Source of the DNA: Hyphomicrobiales bacterium
GTDB lineage: Bacteria > Pseudomonadota > Alphaproteobacteria > Rhizobiales > Beijerinckiaceae
Length of the DNA stretch: 48,011 nucleotides
Assembly: GCA_028868735.1 (NCBI GenBank)
Contig: JAGWTW010000015.1
Span: 1-48,011 of the forward strand
Direction of reading: 5' to 3'
Shown: in pieces, positions 41,889-48,011 of the stretch
How the letters are laid out: every line of letters begins with the position of its first letter
How positions within the stretch are numbered: position 1 is the stretch's first letter
Position numbers and translations under genes: made by a program
Notes under the pieces: generated by a model
Told to the model about the DNA's origin: nothing
What the model saw: only the letters and a program-made list of their open reading frames with translations
Databases searched by the model: none

Positions 41889-42874
41889 TCGGAGAATTGT
41901 CCGGCGCGGCGATAGCGCCAGATGTAGGTGGGCACGATCGCGCGGAAGCTTTCGGGCGCAATTCCCAGTCCCTCGAGCGTGCGGCCCTCGGCTTTCGCCG
42001 CGTCGGACACGACATTGTCATGGCGCAGCAGTTCGACCTGGTCGCGAGTGGTCGTCAGGAGTTCGGGGAACAGCCCGAGCGACAGTTTCGATGCGATTTC
42101 GGTGACCGCCGCCATCGCCTTGCCTGGTCCGAAGCCGAGCGAGGCGATCAACGGCTTGCGGCCGGTCTCGGCGCAGACGTACGCGACGAGATCGCGAAAC
42201 GTCGCGACTTCCGGGCCGCCGAGTTCGTAAGTGGCGCCGGGCTTGGCGCCGCCCTCCAGCGCCGTCGTGATCGCCTTCGACACATCGCCGACGAAAACCG
42301 GTTGAAACTTCGTGTCGGCGCCGATCAGCGGCAGGCCGGGCAGCATCCGCGCCATTGCGGCGAAGCGGTTGAAGAAATCGTCGTCCGGCCCGAACATGAC
42401 GGAAGGACGCAGGATGACGGCGCTCGGCACGGAGGCGAGCATCGCCGCTTCGCCCTTGGCCTTGGTGCGCGCGTATGCGGCGTCTGAATTGAGGTCCGCT
42501 CCGATCGCAGAGACGTGGACGACATTGGCGATGCCGGCCGCCGCCGCCGCCCGCGCGACCGCCGCCGCGCCAAAGGAATGGACCGCTTCGAAATTCTGGC
42601 GACCACGCTCGGCCAGAACGCCGACGAGATTGACTACGGCGTCGGAGTCGCGCAATGCGGCGGCGACGGATTCCGGATAGCGCAGGTTCGCCTGCACGGC
42701 GCTGACCTGGCCGACCCGGCCGAGCGGCTGCAGAAAAAAGGCGAGATCCGGCCGCCGGCAGGCGACACGCACGCGCCAGCCGCGATTGGCCAGCTGCCGG
42801 ACGACGTGGCGGCCGACGAAACCCGATCCGCCATAAACCGTGACCAGCCGATCGCTCACCAGATTGTCGCCCAT
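41873..42874 (-). CDS. NDUFA9-like NAD(P)-binding protein (atypical SDR)
   Basis: A 333-residue extended-type SDR of the complex I NDUFA9 subunit family. The cofactor motif is LVTVYGGSGFVGRHVVRQLA; VVNLVGVLAERGRQNFEAVH and VVHVSAIGADLNSDAAYARTK carry the family pattern with Tyr-x3-Lys present. Alphaproteobacterial members are usually single genes of uncertain role near the respiratory or ubiquinone pathways. A distant relative acts in Caulobacter ceramide synthesis, so it should be kept in mind as an alternative ketosphinganine/ceramide reductase, but it lies 13 kb from the sphingolipid genes. ATG at 42874 begins MGDNLVSDR; an upstream open frame crosses the tRNA gene and is not coding. Confidence 0.9.
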   Translation of the reverse strand: MGDNLVSDRLVTVYGGSGFVGRHVVRQLANRGWRVRVACRRPDLAFFLQPLGRVGQVSAVQANLRYPESVAAALRDSDAVVNLVGVLAERGRQNFEAVHSFGAAAVARAAAAAGIANVVHVSAIGADLNSDAAYARTKAKGEAAMLASVPSAVILRPSVMFGPDDDFFNRFAAMARMLPGLPLIGADTKFQPVFVGDVSKAITTALEGGAKPGATYELGGPEVATFRDLVAYVCAETGRKPLIASLGFGPGKAMAAVTEIASKLSLGLFPELLTTTRDQVELLRHDNVVSDAAKAEGRTLEGLGIAPESFRAIVPTYIWRYRRAGQFSDQRIA

Positions 42875-42966
42875 TGCACCGCTCCAGAAAGCCCGAGACG
42901 TGAGGTTCCCGCGGCTATACAAAAACTTGCCCGGCAATTCCATACGCACGTTCGTCGCGGGCCGCG

Positions 42967-42995
42967 TTGACACGTCGCAACCCGGCCCGTATGAG
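42967..42995 (+). promoter_or_regulatory. Sigma-70 promoter for tRNA-Leu
   Basis: A perfect -35 hexamer TTGACA (42967-42972), 17 bases, then TATGAG (42990-42995) as the -10. The tRNA begins 10 bases after the -10, so transcription would start only a few bases before the mature 5' end. Confidence 0.75.
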
Positions 42996-43004
42996 ACGCG
43001 CCGG

Positions 43005-43089
43005 GCCCAGGTGGCGGAATTGGTAGACGCGCTGGTTTCAGGTACCAGTGGTGCAAGCCGTGGAGGTTCGAGTCCTCTCCTGGGCACCA
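43005..43089 (+). tRNA. tRNA-Leu (anticodon CAG)
   Basis: An 85-base tRNA with encoded CCA. The acceptor stem is GCCCAGG (43005-43011) with CCTGGGC (43079-43085), discriminator A, then CCA. The D arm contains GCGGAATTGGTAGACGC. The anticodon stem is CTGGT/ACCAG around the loop TTCAGGT, giving anticodon CAG for CUG codons. A long variable arm (TGGTGCAAGCCGTG) marks a class II tRNA, and the T arm is GAGGTTCGAGTCCTC. No integrase or att repeat was seen next to it. Confidence 0.97.
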
Positions 43090-43249
43090 TCCAACAGGAT
43101 GGTCCACGGAATTCAATGGTTTCGAGAGAGCCCAAACAGACGGTGTACCGCCCGCTGTGCGGACATTGTGGCCTCGCGACCGCCTTTTCGAACGTCGCCT
43201 TCCGGCCCGCGGCGCGCTTGGCCTCGACAGCCGGTTGAGGTCCGCACGG

Positions 43250-44554
43250 GTGAATCCCCAACTTCAAGCGCTCCGCAACGGAGATCTTGCCGGGGCCCGC
43301 GAATTGCGGATTTCGGATCTCGACGAATTTCCCCGAGAGATATTCGAATTGGCGGATTCGCTCGAGGTGCTGGACCTCAGCGGCGGCGCTTTGACTGATT
43401 TGCCCGACGACTTCGGGCGGCTTCGTAAATTGCGAATCCTGTTTTGTTCCGGCAACGCGTTCGAACGGCTGCCGCCAGCCCTCGGCGGCTGTCCATCGCT
43501 GAGCCAGATCGGTTTCCGAAAGACCGGATTGCAGGAGATTCCCGGCGAATCTCTCCCGCCGTCGCTGCGTTGGCTGACGCTTACCGACAATGCGATCGAA
43601 CAGCTTCCAACCGAACTCGGCGAACGTCCGCGGCTGCAAAAGCTGATGCTGGCGGGAAACCGGTTGCATTCCTTGCCCGAGAGCCTTGCCGGCGCAAGAA
43701 ATCTCGAACTCGTGCGATTGAGCGCCAACCGGTTCGAGGCTCTGCCGCGTTTCCTGCTCGAACTCCCACGTCTTGCCTGGATATCCTGGGCCGGCAATCC
43801 ATTGGAGCGACGGCTTGCCTCAGCTCGAGCGGTCGATGCCCGCTGGGACGATCTCGCCGTCGGCGAGCAAATCGGAGAAGGCGCATCCGGCGTCGTTCAT
43901 CGGGCATTGTGGCGCTCCGCCAGTGACGCCGCAAGGCCGGTAGCCCTGAAGCTTTTCAAGGGCGCGATGACGAGCGACGGCTCGCCCGATTGCGAGATCG
44001 CCGCATGTCTCGCATCCGGGGATCATCCGCACCTGACCGCCGCGCTCGGGCGTGTGACAGACCATCCCGATGGTCTACAGGCGCTTTTGATGCCGCTGTT
44101 GTCTGCGGATTGGAAAACGCTTGCAGGGCCGCCCAGCCTGTCGAGTTGCAGTCGCGATGTCTACGACGCGCAATTCGCGATTTCCGGCGCCAAAGCGCAT
44201 CGGATCGCCGAAAGTATCGCCGGCGCTGCGGCTCATCTCCATGATTGCGGCCTCCTGCACGGCGATCTCTACGCGCATAACATCACATGGGACGAACGGA
44301 CGGCGGATTGCGTCCTCGGCGACTTCGGCGCCGCCTGCGTCCTGCCTTCAGGCGCAGATAGCGATGCCTGGCAGCGGGTTGAGGTCCGCGCGTTCGGCGT
44401 TCTACTCGGCGAACTTCTGGATCGCGCCGACGAAACGTCACTGCCGCGAGCAAGCGCATTACGCGCGCTTCAGCAAGATTGCGTTCGACCGTTGGCGAGC
44501 CAGCGGCCGTCGATGTTGGACGTCGTCGCGGCGCTTCGCGACATATGCCCTTAA
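43250..44554 (+). CDS. Leucine-rich repeat protein kinase (non-RD)
   Basis: A 434-residue protein with seven or so LRR units at about residues 20-195 (for example LEVLDLSGGALTDLPDDFGR, LRWLTLTDNAIEQLPTELGE), then a Ser/Thr kinase-like domain at about 205-434. Kinase landmarks: glycine loop IGEGASGVVHRAL from 208, Lys234 in VALKLFKG, catalytic loop LLHGDLYAHNITWD with Asp339 and Asn344, and DFG at 358-360. HGD replaces HRD, so it is a non-RD kinase. The domain is short in its C-lobe. No membrane helix or signal peptide is seen. The GTG at 43250 has GAGG about 10 bases upstream; the frame is open to 43157. Target unknown. Confidence 0.87.
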   Translation: MNPQLQALRNGDLAGARELRISDLDEFPREIFELADSLEVLDLSGGALTDLPDDFGRLRKLRILFCSGNAFERLPPALGGCPSLSQIGFRKTGLQEIPGESLPPSLRWLTLTDNAIEQLPTELGERPRLQKLMLAGNRLHSLPESLAGARNLELVRLSANRFEALPRFLLELPRLAWISWAGNPLERRLASARAVDARWDDLAVGEQIGEGASGVVHRALWRSASDAARPVALKLFKGAMTSDGSPDCEIAACLASGDHPHLTAALGRVTDHPDGLQALLMPLLSADWKTLAGPPSLSSCSRDVYDAQFAISGAKAHRIAESIAGAAAHLHDCGLLHGDLYAHNITWDERTADCVLGDFGAACVLPSGADSDAWQRVEVRAFGVLLGELLDRADETSLPRASALRALQQDCVRPLASQRPSMLDVVAALRDICP

Positions 44555-44576
44555 ATGCGAACGAAATCACGCGGGC

Positions 44577-46127
44577 TCAGATAACCGCCTCGATCAAAGA
44601 TGGCCCGCGCCGCGCGAGCCCGGCTTTGAAGCTCTTCACGAAGCTCTCGCAATCCGTGGCGCGGTGCGCTTCGACGCCCATGCCGCGCGCGAGCGAAACC
44701 CAATCGAGCGGTGGGCCGTCGAGATCGAGCATCCGGCGCGCGTTGCGGCCGGGCGCGCCCGCGCCAACCTGTTGCAGTTCGGTGTGCAGAACCGCGTACG
44801 AACGGTTCGAGAAGATCACGACCGTCACGTCGAGATCTTCCCGCGCCATCGTCCAGAGCGCCTGCAGCGTGTACATTGCGCTGCCGTCGGCCTGCAGGCT
44901 GATGACTTTTCGTTCTGGGCAGGCGATTGCCGCGCCCGCGGCCATTGGCAGGCCAATGCCGATGGCGCCGCCCGTAAGCTGCAAATAATCATGCGGCGGC
45001 GCTGCGCCGATGAATTTGAACAATTGGCGCCCCGAGGAGATCGATTCGTCGTTGACGATCGCGTTCTCCGGCATGAGCGCGGCCAATGCGATCGCGACCG
45101 CGTCCGGCGTCAGCGCGCCGGTTGGAAGCGGCGGGCGCACGAGCGCCGCAACATCCGCGCGCACAGCTACCGGCACGCGAAGCTCATCTGCAAGCGCCTC
45201 GAGCGCATCGAGGAGATCGTCGCCAGCTTCGGCCAGACGCGAAATGTCGCAACCCGGCGGCGTCATTACGCTTGGCTTGCCAGGATAGGCGAAAAAGCCG
45301 ACGGGCGCCTTGGCGCCGACGAGGATCATCTGCTCAAACGGCGCAAGCAACGCGACCGCCTGATCGACGGGATAAGGCACGCGTTCGATCGGTGTACGGC
45401 CCGCGCCGCGCTCCATCCGCCCATTCGATTGCTGGGCGAGCAGCGCAACGCCGAAGGCCTTGGCGATTCGCCCGGCGACCGCCAGCGCACCGGCGCGCAA
45501 CGCGACGCCCGAAAGAAGCAGAACCGTCTTCTTGCCATCACGAATGCGACGCGCGGCGTCGCGCACACTGTCTCGATCGACTTTCCGGCGCGCCGCTGGC
45601 GGCGCTACGTTCGAGAGCTGCGCGCGCGTCTCGCCCCAGGCGGCGTCGGCCGGCAGAATGAGCGTTGCGATTCGTCCTGGCGCGGTATTCGCCGCAGCTA
45701 TCGCTTCGGCCGCGAGCGCCGAAACCTCGTCAGCGCTGCGGGCTGCGTTGACCCAATGCGACATCGGCCGCGCGAGCGCCGCAATATCGCTCGTCAACGG
45801 CGCATCGTACTCCAGATGGTACGTTGCATGATCCCCGACGACATTGATCATCGGCGAATTGGCGCGCTTTGCGTTGTGTACGTTCGCAAGGCCGTTGGTG
45901 AGGCCGGGCCCAAGATGGAACAACGTCGCTGCAGGTTTGTCGGCCATCCGCGCATAACCGTCGGCCGCGCCGGAAACCACGCCTTCGAACATGCCGAGCA
46001 CACACCGCATCTGCGGTTTCCGATCGAGCGCCGCGACGAAATGCATCTCCGACGTTCCGGGATTGGCGAAGCAGACGTCGACGCCGCCGGCTAACAATGT
46101 GTCACAAAGAGCGTCGGCCCCGTTCAT
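44577..46127 (-). CDS. Thiamine diphosphate-dependent enzyme, acetolactate synthase large subunit-like
   Basis: A 516-residue ThDP enzyme with the three domains of acetolactate synthase/benzoylformate decarboxylase. The ThDP-activating Glu48 is in GMFEGVVSGAADGYARM, and the ThDP/Mg motif is LQADGSAMYTLQALWTMARE then IFSNRSYAVLH. No small regulatory subunit gene adjoins it, so a branched-chain role is doubtful; this subfamily is usually annotated as acetolactate synthase but may decarboxylate other 2-oxo acids. ATG at 46127 follows GGAGGAAG. It is divergent from metY across a 246-bp gap. Confidence 0.9.
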   Translation of the reverse strand: MNGADALCDTLLAGGVDVCFANPGTSEMHFVAALDRKPQMRCVLGMFEGVVSGAADGYARMADKPAATLFHLGPGLTNGLANVHNAKRANSPMINVVGDHATYHLEYDAPLTSDIAALARPMSHWVNAARSADEVSALAAEAIAAANTAPGRIATLILPADAAWGETRAQLSNVAPPAARRKVDRDSVRDAARRIRDGKKTVLLLSGVALRAGALAVAGRIAKAFGVALLAQQSNGRMERGAGRTPIERVPYPVDQAVALLAPFEQMILVGAKAPVGFFAYPGKPSVMTPPGCDISRLAEAGDDLLDALEALADELRVPVAVRADVAALVRPPLPTGALTPDAVAIALAALMPENAIVNDESISSGRQLFKFIGAAPPHDYLQLTGGAIGIGLPMAAGAAIACPERKVISLQADGSAMYTLQALWTMAREDLDVTVVIFSNRSYAVLHTELQQVGAGAPGRNARRMLDLDGPPLDWVSLARGMGVEAHRATDCESFVKSFKAGLARRGPSLIEAVI

Positions 46128-46373
46128 TTCTTCCTCCACGATCTTCCCGACCAGCGCCGCCGCGGGCTAAATCCGAGCCCATATTAGGAAACGAAACGGT
46201 CAGAGTCTCAAGATCTATCCCTTCCACGCGACGGAACGAAGCGCGCCTATTTTAAGGTTAAACGCCGATATCCGCCGCCCGCGCAATTTTTCGAACTACT
46301 GTCTGCCGAGGCAAGATGCGGCTGCTCCGTCCATTGCAGCCAAAGTCGATGTTTTGCCTGGATCGAGGCCGAC

Positions 46374-47672
46374 ATGAAGCGCGAAACTATGGCGATCCAC
46401 GCCGGTTACGAGTCGGAACCGACGACAAAAGCGGTCGCGGTGCCGATCTACCAGACAGCTGCTTACGAATTCGAGAGCGCCGACCATGGCGCAGCTCTGT
46501 TCAACCTCGAAACTCCCGGCTTTCGCTACAGCCGCATCTCCAATCCCACTGTCGCCGTTCTCGAACGCCGGGTCGCTGCGCTCGAAGGCGGCGTCGACGC
46601 GCTTTGCGTCGCTTCAGGGCAGGCGGCGCTAAATTATGCTGCCTTGAACGTCGCCGGTATGGGGCAGAATATCGTCTCGGTTCCGCAACTTTACGGCACA
46701 ACCTACACGTTGTTCGCGCACATTCTGCCTGGTCAGGGAATAGAAGTCCGCTTCGCCGAATCCGATTCGCCGCAGGAGATTGAAAGAATAATTGACGAAA
46801 ACACGCGCGCCGTATTTTGCGAGAGCATCGGCAATCCAGCCGGAAATATCTGCGATATCGAGGCGATAGCCGCAGTTGCGCATCGGCGCGGCGTTCCACT
46901 TATCGTCGACAATACCGTGGCAAGTCCAATTCTCCTGCGGCCGATGGAATATGGCGCCGATATCGTCGTACATTCCCTGACCAAATTTATGGGCGGTCAC
47001 GGAACGACGCTCGGGGGTGCGGTCGTAGACAGCGGAAAATTCCCGTGGCGCGATCATGCAGACAAATTTCCGACCTTCTGCACGCCCGATGCCTCCTACC
47101 ACGGTCTCGTCTATGTCGATCATTTCGGCGACGCGGCCTTCATCGCGCGATGCCGCGCAGTGCAGCAGCGCAACACCGGCGCGGTGCTGTCCCCGCTCAG
47201 CGCATTTCTCCTTCTCCAAGGAATTGAAACCGTCGCGCTCCGCGTCGAGCGCCACGTCGAAAACGCAAGGACGGTTGCGAAGTTCTTGCGCGCGCATCCC
47301 AATGTCGAATCCGTCAATTACGCCGGATTTGCAGACAATCCCTATCACGCGCTTGCAAAGAAGTATCTCGGCGGGGCAGGCTCTTCCCTCCTGACCTTCG
47401 AGGTGCGTGGCGGATTCGAGGCGGCCAAGCATTTTTACGACCGACTTGCCCTCATCAAGCGTCTGGTCAACATGGGAGACGCAAAATCCCTTGCCTGCCA
47501 CCCTGCTTCGACGACCCATCGCCAGATGCCGATCGAACAGCAAGTCAAAGCCGGCATTACGCCAGGCATGATCCGCATCAGCGTTGGCGTCGAGCATATC
47601 GAGGACATCGTCGGCGATCTCGATCAAGCGCTCGCCGCAGCGTCTGCCATCATTTCGCACGCCGCAGAATAG
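46374..47672 (+). CDS. metY: O-acetylhomoserine sulfhydrylase
   Basis: A 432-residue PLP enzyme of the Cys/Met metabolism family. It combines O-acylhomoserine with sulfide to give homocysteine. The start AIHAGYESEPTTKAVAVPIY, the tract FRYSRISNPTVAVLERRVAA, the PLP lysine in VVHSLTKFMGGHGT, and DHADKFPTFCTPD (the insertion typical of MetY rather than MetB or MetZ) support the call. ATG at 46374 follows GAGG. It is followed 7 bp later by a MetA-type acyltransferase that would make its substrate, so the two are an operon for direct sulfhydrylation. Small hairpins in the leader are noted, but no known riboswitch could be recognised. Confidence 0.95.
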   Translation: MKRETMAIHAGYESEPTTKAVAVPIYQTAAYEFESADHGAALFNLETPGFRYSRISNPTVAVLERRVAALEGGVDALCVASGQAALNYAALNVAGMGQNIVSVPQLYGTTYTLFAHILPGQGIEVRFAESDSPQEIERIIDENTRAVFCESIGNPAGNICDIEAIAAVAHRRGVPLIVDNTVASPILLRPMEYGADIVVHSLTKFMGGHGTTLGGAVVDSGKFPWRDHADKFPTFCTPDASYHGLVYVDHFGDAAFIARCRAVQQRNTGAVLSPLSAFLLLQGIETVALRVERHVENARTVAKFLRAHPNVESVNYAGFADNPYHALAKKYLGGAGSSLLTFEVRGGFEAAKHFYDRLALIKRLVNMGDAKSLACHPASTTHRQMPIEQQVKAGITPGMIRISVGVEHIEDIVGDLDQALAAASAIISHAAE

Positions 47673-47679
47673 CAGCCAC

Positions 47680-48011
47680 ATGCCTGCATTCGTCGAGAAA
47701 CGCATCTCCGAATCGCTCGATGTAGCGGTTGATCGTCGAGCGCATGAGGTATCGCGTCCCATTGAAATCGGCGTTGTCAACAATATGCCGGACGCCGCGT
47801 TGCAGTCGACCGAGCGTCAGATCCTCTCCTTGTTGAATGCCGCGAGCGCGCAAAAACGAATCCGTATCCGTTTTTGGTCATTGCCCGGCATGGCGCGCAC
47901 GGAATTCGGAGACGAGCACATCCTCAGGCAATACATGCCTTTCGAATCGCTTTGGTCCTCTTCGATCGACGCGCTGATCGTCACCGGTAGCGAGCCGCGC
48001 GAATCAAATTT
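47680..48011 (+). CDS. Homoserine O-acyltransferase, MetA (HTS) type, 3' end cut off
   Basis: The first 110 residues are in the window, from ATG at 47680, 7 bp after metY. IEIGVVNNMPDAALQSTERQ, followed by IRIRFWSLPGMART and IDALIVTGSEPRES, matches the N-terminal part of MetA-type homoserine acyltransferases (LNLMP, LITGAP regions). The catalytic Cys, His and Glu lie beyond the end of the window. Family members use succinyl- or acetyl-CoA; next to metY an O-acetyl or O-succinyl product would be used for homocysteine synthesis. Confidence 0.8.
   Translation, partial: MPAFVEKRISESLDVAVDRRAHEVSRPIEIGVVNNMPDAALQSTERQILSLLNAASAQKRIRIRFWSLPGMARTEFGDEHILRQYMPFESLWSSSIDALIVTGSEPRESN

Noticed and set aside
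41873..42874. The NDUFA9-like gene as the ceramide-pathway reductase
   Set aside because: It is 13 kb from the cluster and nearly all alphaproteobacteria have such a gene near housekeeping genes; kept only as an alternative.
43005..43089. tRNA-Leu as an integration site of a genomic island
   Set aside because: No integrase, no duplicated tRNA 3' end and no obvious base composition change within the window.
46128..46373. A SAM riboswitch before metY
   Set aside because: Small hairpins such as GGCTGC/GCAGCC near 46320 exist, but the conserved SAM-II or SAM-V sequence blocks could not be found by eye; a covariance search would settle it.

Overview
The window is GC-rich, densely coding alphaproteobacterial DNA, most likely from the Hyphomicrobiales (Beijerinckiaceae/Methylocystaceae-like). 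The signs are a class I lysyl-tRNA synthetase, an Hsp20-DUF1150 pair, a full ugpBAEC cluster, an NDUFA9-like reductase and many short palindromic repeats of the type common in that order. Assignment is from gene content and sequence feel only; no search was run. About 37 protein genes and one tRNA gene can be supported, and no phage, transposase, rRNA or CRISPR was seen.

Layout: 1-9.7 kb is housekeeping: the end of a globin gene, a glutathione peroxidase, a minus-strand nudC-queC-MAPEG operon, a lytic transglycosylase, a crotonase, lysK, a SulP transporter and a Nudix hydrolase. 9.8-16.1 kb is an envelope-glycan block: two tandem paralogous glycosyltransferases, a GT-A-type transferase, a lone LptF/LptG-type permease, and a two-gene ABC-2 exporter of the Wzm/Wzt (KpsM/KpsT) kind. 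16.4-22.0 kb is a tightly overlapping plus-strand operon: acyl carrier protein, ketoacyl synthase, two hot-dog hydratase halves, an SDR reductase, a GT21-type ceramide glycosyltransferase and a processive-type GT2. Converging on it, 22.3-29.0 kb on the minus strand holds serine palmitoyltransferase, a GNAT-type candidate ceramide synthase, a DES1-like sphingolipid desaturase, an FA2H-like hydroxylase, an ABC-F ATPase and an SDR.

The two converging operons read together as a glycosphingolipid pathway. SPT condenses an acyl thioester, possibly on the dedicated ACP, with serine. An SDR reduces the ketone, the GNAT protein N-acylates, and the desaturase and hydroxylase add a double bond and a hydroxyl of the kind usual in eukaryotic ceramides. 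GT21 and GT2 then add sugars. The neighbouring LptF/G-like permease or ABC exporter could move product to the outer envelope. This is the most interesting part of the window: two tailoring enzymes that look like the animal/fungal ceramide enzymes sit in a bacterial SPT operon.

29-36.8 kb: an hsp20 with a sigma-32-like promoter and a possible RNA thermometer, DUF1150, a GNAT, PBP1A, an ACT-domain GcvR-like protein, and a GMC oxidoreductase. 35.4-39.7 kb: the ugpBAEC glycerol-3-phosphate importer with a three-unit Pho box, followed by a coupled serine hydrolase. 41-48 kb: an EI24/CysZ-like membrane protein, an NDUFA9-like reductase, tRNA-Leu(CAG) with a strong sigma-70 promoter, an LRR-protein kinase, a ThDP enzyme, metY, and the start of a MetA-type homoserine acyltransferase cut by the window end.
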